Shown: piece by piece, positions 13,288 through 21,196 of the stretch
Position numbering within the stretch: position 1 is the stretch's first letter
Layout of the letters: the number at the start of each line of letters is the position of its first letter
Virus record (IMG/VR): IMGVR_UViG_3300019761_000003
Span: 1 to 38,190 of that record
From: a virus
Strand: one strand, 5' to 3'
DNA length: 38,190 nucleotides
The notes under the pieces: generated by a model
The model's database searches: none
The model's input: the letters and a program-made list of their open reading frames with translations, nothing else
What the model was told of the DNA's origin: nothing
Translations under genes and position numbers: made by a program

Positions 13288-14226
13288 ATGGCAAAAAAAG
13301 AATTTAAAAAGTACCAGCACATTGAAAGATTTGGCACTACAGAAGTGCAAAACATTGAATTAGGAGAATGTTATATTTTCCCGAAAGTTGACGGAACAAA
13401 TGCAAGTATATGGCTTGACGAAAATGGAGAGCTGCAAGCAGGTAGCCGCAAGAGGCATTTAAGTATTGACGATGATAATGCAGGTTTTTGTAAGTGGGCT
13501 AAAGAACAATCTAACTTGCTTGCTTACTTGCAGGAAAACCCAACACATAGATTGTTTGGAGAATGGCTTGTGCCGCATAGTTTGAAAACTTACCGTGAAG
13601 ATGCTTGGAGGCACTTTTATGTATTTGATATTGCTTTAGATAAAGACGAAAGTGATATTAAGAACGAAGGAGATAGCCAGCATAAATACTTGCATTACCA
13701 CGAATACAAGCCTTTACTTGAAAAACACAACATTGATTACATACCACCTTTGGCAATTATTGAACGTGCCAGTTATGAGCAGTTTATTAGCCAACTTGAA
13801 AAGAATGTGTTTTTAATTGAGGACGGCAAAGGAGCAGGAGAAGGTATTGTAATTAAGAACTACGACTTTTTTAACCGGTATGGGCGACAAACTTGGGCTA
13901 AAATTGTAACCTCTGAATTTAAGGAAAAACACAGTAAAACAATGGGAGCACCAAAAGTTGAAGGCAAAAAGATGGTTGAAGAAGAGATTGCAAAAAAGTA
14001 TGTAACTACTGCCTTGTGTGAGAAAGTAAAAGCTAAAATTGAACTAGATAACGATGGATTTAGCAGTAAGCAGATACCAAGGCTTTTAAATACCGTTTAC
14101 TATGATGTGGTAAAAGAAGAAAGCTGGAATTTTGTAAAAGAGTTTAAAAACCCAACGATTAATTATAAGACATTACAGCATTTTATTTTTGCACAGGTGA
14201 AAGTATGTGTCCCGATGTTATTCTAA
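13288..14226 (+). CDS. RNA ligase, T4 Rnl2-like nucleotidyltransferase family
   Basis: A 312-residue protein of the RNA_ligase family. Motif I is KVDG at residues 33-36 (nucleotidyl acceptor Lys33), motif III HFYVFDI around residue 110, motif IV EGIVIKNY around 186-193 and motif V WAKIV around 205. It seals 3'-OH/5'-phosphate RNA ends via an AMP intermediate, and phages use such enzymes to repair tRNAs cut by host anticodon nucleases. It sits alone in the last cassette, bounded by GTTACCAAC and GTTGGTAAC. Local GC is about 43 percent in a sampled line, versus about 27 percent in the primase gene, so acquisition by transfer is likely. Confidence 0.85.
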   Translation: MAKKEFKKYQHIERFGTTEVQNIELGECYIFPKVDGTNASIWLDENGELQAGSRKRHLSIDDDNAGFCKWAKEQSNLLAYLQENPTHRLFGEWLVPHSLKTYREDAWRHFYVFDIALDKDESDIKNEGDSQHKYLHYHEYKPLLEKHNIDYIPPLAIIERASYEQFISQLEKNVFLIEDGKGAGEGIVIKNYDFFNRYGRQTWAKIVTSEFKEKHSKTMGAPKVEGKKMVEEEIAKKYVTTALCEKVKAKIELDNDGFSSKQIPRLLNTVYYDVVKEESWNFVKEFKNPTINYKTLQHFIFAQVKVCVPMLF

Positions 14227-14376
14227 TCGGTTTGAAAAACCGAAAGCGGGGAGGGCTATTTTTAATTATGGTCAAATTTGCAGAACCCTTGATTAAATGC
14301 ACTGCCTTTCTTCCGCTTGTTGGTAACTATGGATAACATTAACAATTAATGTATTTATTAATTTAAAATACTGATT

Positions 14377-14643
14377 ATGAATAGATATATGTACATATAT
14401 TCAAAGTACAGATTTAGAGGATTGCCATTATTGGTATTGTCTGATAATAACAAATTCTACAGACTTCCATTTAATAAAAATAAAAAATACTATGATATAA
14501 AAGAATTAAAAGTTCATTATCATCAAGGGCAAAATAAATTATTATATAATGGTAAAAGATATACTAAAAAGAAATTAAATGAATTAAAATATAAACATAA
14601 GGAACTCATAAAAACAGATATAAATAAATTTTATTTGCCTTAA
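14377..14643 (+). CDS. Hypothetical basic protein, 88 aa
   Basis: First gene after the cassette array; 88 residues, very rich in lysine and tyrosine, ending KFYLP. No recognised family. The alternation of strands (GLPLLVLSDNNKFYRLPF) and a basic helix suggests a small nucleic-acid-binding protein. AT-rich codon use matches the phage backbone rather than the array. Confidence 0.55.
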   Translation: MNRYMYIYSKYRFRGLPLLVLSDNNKFYRLPFNKNKKYYDIKELKVHYHQGQNKLLYNGKRYTKKKLNELKYKHKELIKTDINKFYLP

Positions 14644-14646
14644 TTA

Positions 14647-14677
14647 TTGTTTATTTAATTTATTTTAAATATATTTA
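14647..14677 (+). promoter_or_regulatory. Possible promoter before the SSB-like gene
   Basis: TTG at 14647-14649, 20 bases, then TATATTTA at 14670-14677 (TAnnTTTG with the last G changed). The same TATATTTAC string occurs at 16136-16144 and 20764-20772, each just upstream of a gene block. Confidence 0.4.
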
Positions 14678-14689
14678 CAAACAAATAGA

Positions 14690-14706
14690 GCCGAAGCGGT
14701 GACGGC
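14690..14706 (+). other. Small GC hairpin in the leader of the SSB-like gene
   Basis: GCCG and CGGC enclose AAGCGGTGA and are followed by ATTTTT. It stands out in an otherwise AT-only leader. A weak terminator or attenuator is possible; the stem is only four base pairs. Confidence 0.3.
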
Positions 14707-14736
14707 ATTTTTCATCGTGATTTAAAATAAATAATT

Positions 14737-15417
14737 ATGTCTAGATTAAACAGACCTACAGCAAAAAGTGAAAATCCAACTACTAAATTTTTAAGTTGGA
14801 AATCTTCAAAGAACTCTTTTTCTTATTATGACAAAGAAAAAGAAGATAATATTGTCATTAAATTACCTCTTAAAATAGCATTCTTAGAGCATTATCATAC
14901 AATTAAAGGCTTTCATAATAAAAGTGAAAGTGGCATCTTCTCAAATGAAGTATTTAGTATTGCAAATGAAGAATTAAATGTAAGGTCATTTAAAGGGGGG
15001 AAGATAGACAGTGGTTTATATAAGGATATAAAGCATAATGTTAAAGATAATGGAGGTATCTACCATAGGTCTATATATTGTGTAGATACTAATTATAATT
15101 TAATAAATTTATCTTTTAAAGGTAGCGTTGTATCAGCTTATTCTGATTTTTGTAAAGAGAATAGTAATAAATTTGAGCAAAAATGGATTGAAATAACTGA
15201 TTTTGTTAAAAAAACTAAAGGAGCAACAAAATATACTGTTCCAATATTTAAGATTGGAGATAACTTTACTAAAGAGGAAGATAATAAAATTGTTGAAGTT
15301 GCAAGTATTTTGCAAAAATATATGGATAGTTATTTAGATAATTCTATTGATAATTCTAAATCAAAAGAATATCTAAATAATATAGAGGTAAAAGATGAAG
15401 AAGAAGCACCATTCTAA
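14737..15417 (+). CDS. Single-stranded DNA-binding protein (putative)
   Basis: A 226-residue protein with a strand-rich body and a very acidic tail ending DEEEAPF. That end mimics the conserved acidic tip of bacterial SSB proteins (DDDIPF type), which recruits replication and repair partners. Position before the primase-helicase supports a role coating single-stranded DNA at replication forks. Core similarity to known phage SSBs is not certain from sequence reading; the acidic tip is the main evidence. Confidence 0.6.
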   Translation: MSRLNRPTAKSENPTTKFLSWKSSKNSFSYYDKEKEDNIVIKLPLKIAFLEHYHTIKGFHNKSESGIFSNEVFSIANEELNVRSFKGGKIDSGLYKDIKHNVKDNGGIYHRSIYCVDTNYNLINLSFKGSVVSAYSDFCKENSNKFEQKWIEITDFVKKTKGATKYTVPIFKIGDNFTKEEDNKIVEVASILQKYMDSYLDNSIDNSKSKEYLNNIEVKDEEEAPF

Positions 15418-15419
15418 TC

Positions 15420-15842
15420 ATGAGTAAAGATTTATTTTTTGAATCTAGAAGTCAAGAGATTTCTGATTTAGTAAACAGTGTAAAAAATGGAGAAAAAAGA
15501 GCTTTAATAGCTTATGCAACATTGAAAAGATATAATGACTTAATCAATAATGGTTTAAATCAAATAAAAGATTTAGCTTTAGATGAAGCTAAACTTTATG
15601 GTACTAATAATTTTAATGAAAGTGGATTTAACTTTGAATATAGAAATGGATCTACAAGATATTCTTATAAAAACATAGCTATATGGAATAAAAAGAATAA
15701 AGAATTAAAAGAAATAGAGCAAAAAGCTAAACACGCTTTTTTATCAAGACAAAAAAATATGATAATAAGTGATGAAAATGGAGAAGTTATAGAATTGCCT
15801 GATATAACTTATACTCCTGATGTTTTGATAGTTAAAAAATAA
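15420..15842 (+). CDS. Replication-region protein of unknown function, 140 aa
   Basis: A 140-residue protein, helical in the first 60 residues (SQEISDLVNSVKNGEKRALI), then an aromatic turn-rich part (FNFEYRNGSTRYSYKN), a lysine/glutamate helix and a C-terminal PDITYTPDVLIVKK. It has the feel of a conserved phage protein found beside SSB genes, but I cannot name the family. It starts three bases after the SSB-like stop, so they are co-transcribed, and a terminator follows. Confidence 0.6.
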   Translation: MSKDLFFESRSQEISDLVNSVKNGEKRALIAYATLKRYNDLINNGLNQIKDLALDEAKLYGTNNFNESGFNFEYRNGSTRYSYKNIAIWNKKNKELKEIEQKAKHAFLSRQKNMIISDENGEVIELPDITYTPDVLIVKK

Positions 15843-15863
15843 TATTTTTTAGCTAAAATTATT

Positions 15864-15892
15864 AAACCACATTTTTACAATGTGGTTTTTTT
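15864..15892 (+). terminator. Rho-independent terminator after the SSB operon
   Basis: Ten-base stem AAACCACATT (15864-15873) with AATGTGGTTT (15879-15888), loop TTTAC, followed by a T run to 15892. It lies 22 bases after the stop at 15842. Confidence 0.85.
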
Positions 15893-15898
15893 ATGCCT

Positions 15899-16015
15899 AA
15901 AAACAGCAAAACAGAAAAACAGTAAAAAAGCGTTATACTATATATATATATTATAATATTATAAAAAAATTTTTTTTTGTTCCAAAATTTAAAAAAATGC
16001 TGTTTTGCTGTTTTT
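15899..16015. repeat. Inverted-repeat AT-rich region, possible replication origin
   Basis: A perfect 16-base inverted repeat, AAAAACAGCAAAACAG (15899-15914) and its complement (16000-16015), flanks 85 bases that are almost pure A/T with (TA)n and an A/T run. The left arm continues as further CAG-A(n) steps. The gap between 15842 and 16172 holds no convincing gene. Location just before the primase-helicase gene fits an origin; a regulatory stem is the alternative. Confidence 0.45.
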
Positions 16016-16135
16016 TTTCATATTTTAAAGCAAAAATGATAGTAAGAATGCTTATATGATGATAGGCATATTTGCAATAATTACTTTTTTTGTAAAATTT
16101 CTTATAATTTAAAGCTTTATTTTAAAAAGATTTTA

Positions 16136-16144
16136 TATATTTAC
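16136..16144 (+). promoter_or_regulatory. TATATTTAC box before primase operon
   Basis: TATATTTAC 28 bases before ATG 16172, the second of three copies upstream of gene blocks. No -33 TTG at the usual distance was found, so it may be a divergent -7 element or a phage-specific box. Confidence 0.35.
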
Positions 16145-16171
16145 ACTTATATTAATTTAAATTTATTACTT

Positions 16172-16381
16172 ATGAAATTATTTGTAGTCAACAAAAAAGA
16201 ATTTGATATTGCCTTTCAGGAAGAAGCAAAAGAATGTCATAAAGAAGCTTATAATTTATTATTAAAAAGTATAAGTGTTGAAGAAGTTATACCTATCTAT
16301 ATCAACATAGACAATTGTACTTTTGAGTTGAATAAATATAGCCGTAGAGATGATATTTACTTTTATGAAGCATTATTTTAA
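16172..16381 (+). CDS. Hypothetical protein coupled to primase, 69 aa
   Basis: A 69-residue protein with a helical first half (EFDIAFQEEAKECHKEAYNL) and short strands after it. No recognised family, no metal or membrane features. Its TAA overlaps the ATG of the primase-helicase gene by one base, so it is translationally coupled to it and may act in replication. Confidence 0.55.
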   Translation: MKLFVVNKKEFDIAFQEEAKECHKEAYNLLLKSISVEEVIPIYINIDNCTFELNKYSRRDDIYFYEALF

Positions 16382-18726
16382 TGGTTACTATTTTCGCAAA
16401 CATAAAGGACGTTCAAAATCCTTTTTTTAAGGAAATTGATGAAGTATTATCCGAAATAAAAAATGGATCTAATAAATCTAAAATTGATAGAATTAGATCT
16501 ATAAAAAAAAAGGATAAAAGGAACATAGAAAAATCAAAACTAAAATCTATTTGTTTTAGTGGTGAATTTTCTTACAGATCAGCAAAAAATTGTATAAAAC
16601 ATTCAGGGTTTGCTTGTTTAGATTTTGACGATGTTGTTGATGCTGAAAATCTAAGAAATGAATTAAAACAAAACGAATATATTTATGCTGCATTTATAAG
16701 TCCTAGTGGAAATGGAGTGAAGGCAATTGTTAAGATACCTCCTGAAATAAATAATCATAAAAAATATTATGAGGCTTTATGTGAAACTTTTGATACTGAA
16801 TTAGATACAAAGACTAAAGACATATCAAGAGTATGTTATGAAAGTTATGATCCTAATTTATTCATAAACCATAACTCCAAAGTGTGGTCTTTAAAAAAAG
16901 AATATACAGAAGTAACTATTAACAATAATTATCCTGATTACTTTAAAATATCTGATACGAATAAAAAAGTAGATGTTATATTAAAGTGGTTCAATAAAAA
17001 ATTCACATTAAATGCAGGAGAACGGAATAATAATTTATTCAAACTCGCCTGTGGATTGAACAAAGCAGGTTTAGAAAAGAATGAAGCGTTAGGTCTATTT
17101 AATAATTTCTATTCAGCAGGATTAAAAGAAAGTGAATTAAATTCTATAATAAATTCAGCATATAAGAATTCATCAGACTTTAATACCTTAACATTGATAG
17201 ATGACAACAAAATTTATGAAGCACAAAGAATATTAAAAAAAGGAGTTACTAAAGCAAAAAGAGAATTTAGAAAGGAAGGATTACAAGATGAGGATATTGA
17301 AGATATTATTGATTTTGACTTTGAGGATGATTTTTTAATATTCTGGGACACAGATAAAAATGGTAAAATTAGCCTTAACGATTATAAATTTAAACTCTTT
17401 CTTGAAAATAGAGGCTTCTATAAAGTACAATTAAATGAAAAAGAATTTACTTTTGTAAAAGTGTATAACAACATTATAAATGAAGTAAATGAGACTAATA
17501 TAAAAGATTTTATACTCAATCATGTTGTAGAGGTAGACATAAAAGTATATAATTATTTTGCTAAATCAACCACTAAATTTAGTGAAAATTATTTAAATCA
17601 ATTGTCTACCAAAGAACTGTCAATGGTTAGAGATAATGAAAATGAAAGTTATATATTCTTTAAAAATAAAGTTGTAAAAGTTACTTTAAATAAAATAGAA
17701 TTTATTGATTATATAAATATTGGTGGATTTGTATGGGAAAGGAATATAATACCTTATAATTTTGAAGTCAATAAATCTAAATCAGATTTCGAAACATTTA
17801 TAAGAAATGTTACAAATAAAGATGAAGAAAGAAAGCTTATATTAGAATGTGCAATAGGTTATCTATTGAATACTTATAAAAGACAAGATGAAGGATTGTC
17901 TGTTATTCTTTATGATGAGACTTTAAATGATAATCCAAGCGGAAGAACTGGTAAGACTTTAATTTCAGACGCTATAAGTAAAGTCCGAAAATTAGTTACT
18001 TTAAACGGTAAAGAATTTGATAATAAAGGTAATTTTCCTTATGATACTATCTCATTAGATGATAATATTATATGTTTCGATGATATGGAAAGAAAATTCA
18101 AATATGAATCAATGTTTAGCATCGTAACAGGTAATTTAACATTAAAAAAGAAATTTCAACAGCCGATTGTAATACCTTTTGAAAGAAGCCCTAAATTATT
18201 ATTCACTTCAAATTATATTCTATCAGGTGTTGGAGATAGTCATGACGATAGAAAATTAGAAATTGAATTATTTAGACATTATTCAAAAAATTTCAAGCCT
18301 ATAGACGAATTTGGTAAATTATTTTTCAGTGATGATTGGTCTAAAGATGATTGGAACTCATTCTTTTCATATATGATCTCGAATATTCAAAAATACTTTA
18401 AAAATGGACTTATAAAATCTGAGTTAAAAACTGGTAAAACAAAAAAATTAATAGCGAATACTTGCGAAGATTTTTATGATTTTTGTGAAAATGAATTTTA
18501 TTGGAAAGAGAATGAGCCATACACAACGAAAGAAATATTACAAAAATATAATGATGGAGCTAGAGAGATACCGGGAAGAATGAATGTAAGTTGGTTCGGA
18601 AGATGGCTTGGAATGTTCTTTGATTTTAAACAATGGAAACGGGAAGATAGAACATTTAATGGTAAGAGGACATTCTTAGTTAGCGGATTTATCGAAAAAA
18701 AAGAAGAACCTGATGTTCCTTTTTAA
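16381..18726 (+). CDS. Primase-helicase, BT4734/VirE-N primase fused to SF3-like helicase
   Basis: A 781-residue replication protein. Residues about 1-180 resemble the BT4734-like/VirE N-terminal primase domain common in Bacteroidetes, with ICFSGEFSYRS, CLDFDDV and ISPSGNGVKAIVKI. A PriCT-like helical region follows (about 195-270). The C-terminal ATPase has Walker A SGRTGKT near residue 521, Walker B IICFDDME near 563, and a sensor-like KLLFTSNY, the order of SF3/D5-type phage helicases. It would open DNA and make primers at the origin, with a host polymerase, since none is encoded here. Confidence 0.8.
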   Translation: MVTIFANIKDVQNPFFKEIDEVLSEIKNGSNKSKIDRIRSIKKKDKRNIEKSKLKSICFSGEFSYRSAKNCIKHSGFACLDFDDVVDAENLRNELKQNEYIYAAFISPSGNGVKAIVKIPPEINNHKKYYEALCETFDTELDTKTKDISRVCYESYDPNLFINHNSKVWSLKKEYTEVTINNNYPDYFKISDTNKKVDVILKWFNKKFTLNAGERNNNLFKLACGLNKAGLEKNEALGLFNNFYSAGLKESELNSIINSAYKNSSDFNTLTLIDDNKIYEAQRILKKGVTKAKREFRKEGLQDEDIEDIIDFDFEDDFLIFWDTDKNGKISLNDYKFKLFLENRGFYKVQLNEKEFTFVKVYNNIINEVNETNIKDFILNHVVEVDIKVYNYFAKSTTKFSENYLNQLSTKELSMVRDNENESYIFFKNKVVKVTLNKIEFIDYINIGGFVWERNIIPYNFEVNKSKSDFETFIRNVTNKDEERKLILECAIGYLLNTYKRQDEGLSVILYDETLNDNPSGRTGKTLISDAISKVRKLVTLNGKEFDNKGNFPYDTISLDDNIICFDDMERKFKYESMFSIVTGNLTLKKKFQQPIVIPFERSPKLLFTSNYILSGVGDSHDDRKLEIELFRHYSKNFKPIDEFGKLFFSDDWSKDDWNSFFSYMISNIQKYFKNGLIKSELKTGKTKKLIANTCEDFYDFCENEFYWKENEPYTTKEILQKYNDGAREIPGRMNVSWFGRWLGMFFDFKQWKREDRTFNGKRTFLVSGFIEKKEEPDVPF

Positions 18727-18736
18727 AAAATAATCA

Positions 18737-18982
18737 ATGGAAAAATATAGAAAAATAAAAATAGGAAAGAATTATTTTGAATATTCTTTAAAAGAACAAA
18801 TAAGCCCTTTAGGTCGACCTTTTAGAATGAGTGGAGTATCCTTGAATGGAGATGTTAAGTATATCAATAGGAAGCCTTGTTATAGTTGGACTTACACTTT
18901 TAAGTACTTAGATGAAAAAGGTGGATTTGTGTCATTTATGTTCGACTACAATAATCAATTTGTTAAAATGATAGAAGAATGA
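18737..18982 (+). CDS. Hypothetical protein between replication genes, 81 aa
   Basis: An 81-residue, strand-rich, basic protein (IKIGKNYFEYSLKEQISPLG; then YSWTYTFKYLDEKGGFVSF). No family recognised. It starts 10 bases after the primase-helicase stop and its own stop overlaps the helicase start in ATGATAG fashion, so it is part of the replication operon. Confidence 0.55.
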   Translation: MEKYRKIKIGKNYFEYSLKEQISPLGRPFRMSGVSLNGDVKYINRKPCYSWTYTFKYLDEKGGFVSFMFDYNNQFVKMIEE

Positions 18983-20583
18983 TAGAATTAAGAGATTATC
19001 AAACAGATATAGTTAATTCATTAAGAACTGAACTAAAACAATATAATAAAGTTTTAGTTTACGCACCAACAGGCGCAGGAAAAACTAAAATATCTCAATG
19101 GATAATCGAACAAATAATAAATAAAAACAGAAAGGTATTATTCACAACACCTAGAATTAAATTAGCAACACAAACACAAAAATCTTTTGGTTTTGGTAAT
19201 TTAATTCTAGGTAGTAAAACAAAAGATAATCAATCTAATTGCACTATTGCTTCTGTTCAATCTTTATACTCAAGGAAAGTAAAAGAACATTTTGACTATA
19301 TTTTTATTGATGAATGCCATTTTGCACACGGTTCTAAATATTTAGAATACATTTTTAAGACTTATAAAAAATCAAAAATAATAGGTCTTTCTGCTACTCC
19401 AATAGATGAAAATGGTTATTTATTACACGGATATCAATCCATTGTAAAAGAAGTAGGTGTAAAAGATTTAATCGCAAAAGGCTATCTTACAGATGTGGAA
19501 GTTTACACGTCTAAAAAACAACCAGATTTTAGTAAGGTAGATATAGTTAACGGAGATTACAACCAAACTCAGACAACTAAAATACTTCAAGAAAACCAAG
19601 TATTAAAAAACACTTTAGAAGAGTGGTTTAGATTAGCAAATAAAAAGAAAACTATTGTATTTGCAACAGATATTGAACATGCTGAAAAATTAAAACAAGG
19701 TTTTCAAGACTTAGATAATAAAGTTAGTATAGTACACTCTAGGCTATCAGAGAAACAAATAGAACGCAACTATAAAGAGTTTTCTAAAAATCCAATAGGT
19801 ATACTTATAAACGTTGATATGGCTACATTTGGATTTGATGAGCCATCTATTGAGTGTATGTTGTTTGCGCGAGGTATAAAATCTTTACGTCTTTATAAGC
19901 AAATGGTAGGTCGTGGAATTAGAACATTTGAAGGTAAAAAAAAATGTCTAATGATTGACTGCGCTAACGTTGTATTAGATAATGGTTATCCTACTGATGA
20001 AATAGCATTCATTAAAAAGCCAGTAGTAAACAAAATTGTTGACAAAATTGCTAAAGTAGAACGTAATACAGATGGTTCTATTAATACAGAGCGCACAACT
20101 AAAGAGCGTATTGATTATCTTGAAAAGATAGGTAGTTTAATTGATTTATATGCTAATAAAGAATATAATAAGGAGCAAGATTTAGTTGATGACTGTAAAA
20201 AAATATTAAAAAGAGCAGGATTTTATATGTGGCGCCAAAATAGTGGCAAAGCTTATATAGATGGTAGATGGGTTCATTTTACAGATAAGAATGGGCTTCC
20301 AGATATAACATTGATTTACTATTCAGTTTATATAGGATTAGAGTTAAAATTGCCTAAAGGTCGATTGACAAAGTATCAAAAAAAAACATTGCCAGAGTTT
20401 ATTGAGAATAAAGTACACTTTTTTATTATAGAAAATGTTATAGACTTATTCGAGTCTTTAGAAAAATTACAAAAAAATATTATTAATACAAATGATGGTG
20501 TTTTAATAAAAAGTGAATTATTTAAATTAAGTGAACGACAACATAAATATAGATTAAAATACAAACTAAAATGGAATTATTAA
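18979..20583 (+). CDS. SF2 helicase fused to VRR-NUC nuclease
   Basis: A 534-residue protein. The N-terminal part is a DEAD/DEAH-type SF2 helicase: RDYQ near residue 5, Walker A PTGAGKT at 30-36, FIDECH near 110, GLSATP near 135, and the arginine motif MVGRGIRTF near 312. The C-terminal part (about 395-500) has the VRR-NUC signature: QNSGKAYIDGRW, GLPDITLIYY and GLELKLPKGRLTKYQKK, giving the D...ExK metal-binding centre. VRR-NUC domains cut branched or flapped DNA. The fusion suggests a helicase-nuclease that resolves replication or recombination forks. Confidence 0.85.
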   Translation: MIELRDYQTDIVNSLRTELKQYNKVLVYAPTGAGKTKISQWIIEQIINKNRKVLFTTPRIKLATQTQKSFGFGNLILGSKTKDNQSNCTIASVQSLYSRKVKEHFDYIFIDECHFAHGSKYLEYIFKTYKKSKIIGLSATPIDENGYLLHGYQSIVKEVGVKDLIAKGYLTDVEVYTSKKQPDFSKVDIVNGDYNQTQTTKILQENQVLKNTLEEWFRLANKKKTIVFATDIEHAEKLKQGFQDLDNKVSIVHSRLSEKQIERNYKEFSKNPIGILINVDMATFGFDEPSIECMLFARGIKSLRLYKQMVGRGIRTFEGKKKCLMIDCANVVLDNGYPTDEIAFIKKPVVNKIVDKIAKVERNTDGSINTERTTKERIDYLEKIGSLIDLYANKEYNKEQDLVDDCKKILKRAGFYMWRQNSGKAYIDGRWVHFTDKNGLPDITLIYYSVYIGLELKLPKGRLTKYQKKTLPEFIENKVHFFIIENVIDLFESLEKLQKNIINTNDGVLIKSELFKLSERQHKYRLKYKLKWNY

Positions 20584-20723
20584 AAAAATATGGAGATGAA
20601 GTTATTGAATATTTTTATAATAATGAAGAAAATGGATCTCCTACAATAGCCAAAAAATTTAACTTAAAAGTAAATCAAGTTAATTATATACTAAATCATC
20701 ACTTTAAAAAAAAGAAAATTTAA
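20571..20723 (+). CDS. Small helix-turn-helix protein, 50 aa
   Basis: MELLKKYGDEVIEYFYNNEE then GSPTIAKKFNLKVNQVNYIL NHHFKKKKI. Residues 23-44 form a helix-turn-helix like those of small terminase-linked or resolvase-type DNA-binding proteins. It overlaps the helicase stop by 13 bases. It may assist the terminase small subunit downstream or regulate late genes. Confidence 0.5.
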   Translation: MELLKKYGDEVIEYFYNNEENGSPTIAKKFNLKVNQVNYILNHHFKKKKI

Positions 20724-20746
20724 TTTTTATTTTTAAATATATGTTA

Positions 20747-20772
20747 TAACTTTGTTGAAAATGTATATTTAC
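20747..20772 (+). promoter_or_regulatory. Promoter before terminase genes
   Basis: TAACTTTG at 20747-20754 matches the -7 box TAnnTTTG, and TATATTTAC follows at 20764-20772, right before ATG 20777. The -33 TTG is not clear at the usual spacing. The position at the start of the packaging/head block supports a late promoter. Confidence 0.45.
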
Positions 20773-20776
20773 AATA

Positions 20777-21196
20777 ATGGGAACAACTAGAGAAAATGTA
20801 AATTTAGGCGGCAGACCTAATGTATATACTCCTGAAGAATTTGCAGTTAAATCTATGGAATATTTTAAGTGGTGCGAAGAACATCCTCTGTATGAAGAAG
20901 AATTAGTTAAATATAAAGATACTTACGAGAAAGTAAAGTTGTCTAAGATGAGAGCATTTACTATTCAAGGTCTATGTATTTATCTGAATATATGCTCTAA
21001 AACATTCTATAATTTAGAAAAGAATCCAGAGTATTTACAAATCATTACACGTGTACGAGATATTATTTACAATCAAAAATTTGAGGGATCAGCGGCTAAT
21101 TTACTAAATAGTAATATAATAGCTAGAGATTTAGGTTTAACCGATAAGACAGAAAATACAGTAAAAGTAGAGCAGCCTTTATTTGGCGATGAGTGA
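20777..21196 (+). CDS. terS: Terminase small subunit
   Basis: A 139-residue protein that reads like phage small terminase subunits: GGRPNVYTPEEFAVKSMEYF near the start, a helix-turn-helix around AFTIQGLCIYLNICSKTFYN, and LLNSNIIARDLGLTDKT near the end. It would recognise the packaging site and load the large subunit. Its last eight bases overlap the start of the large subunit gene, as expected for a coupled pair. Confidence 0.85.
   Translation: MGTTRENVNLGGRPNVYTPEEFAVKSMEYFKWCEEHPLYEEELVKYKDTYEKVKLSKMRAFTIQGLCIYLNICSKTFYNLEKNPEYLQIITRVRDIIYNQKFEGSAANLLNSNIIARDLGLTDKTENTVKVEQPLFGDE

Larger units (their letters stand above)
5734..14327 (+). mobile_element. Integron-like gene-cassette array without integrase (CALIN)
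   Basis: Sixteen attC-like sites separate sixteen gene segments. Fifteen segments have both ends: each opens with GTTRRRY and closes with the reverse complement of its own opening (for example GTTAGGTGCA/TGCACCTAAC at 6861 and 7079; GTTGTGGTGC/GCACCACAAC at 8705 and 8955; GTTAGGCAC/GTGCCTAAC at 11554 and 11725; GTTACCAAC/GTTGGTAAC at 13219 and 14319). Thirteen pairs are exact over at least seven bases, and those at 9148 and 11023 have one mismatch each. The segment ending at 8587 has no visible left boundary. Sites follow RYYYAAC-G-spacer-GTATATGAnTAGTnGC ... GCnATTAnTTATACACATT-GTTRRRY. The region is visibly less AT-rich than flanking phage genes. No tyrosine recombinase is encoded in the window. 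Confidence 0.8.

Noticed and set aside
13019-13355. Overlapping minus-strand ORFs opposite the MT-A70 and RNA ligase genes
   Set aside because: They have compositionally odd, family-less products and are fully explained as shadows of the + strand genes; no confident minus-strand gene was seen in the whole window.
14227-14243. Hairpin TCGGTTT-GAA-AAACCGA after the RNA ligase as terminator
   Set aside because: A seven-base stem is present but no T run follows; it is more likely part of the cassette end.
5734-14327. CRISPR array interpretation of the repeats
   Set aside because: Spacing ranges from 70 bases to over 1 kb, the repeats are inverted and imperfect, the spacers are genes and no cas genes occur.
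5734-14327. Interpretation of the repeated hairpins as plain transcription terminators
   Set aside because: The stems lack T runs, have loops of tens to hundreds of bases, and the matching cores at the two ends of each gene segment are not explained by termination.
16055-16110. Tiny ORF MIGIFAIITFFVKFLII in the possible origin region
   Set aside because: Seventeen codons of A/T-biased hydrophobic sequence without a convincing start context; likely chance.
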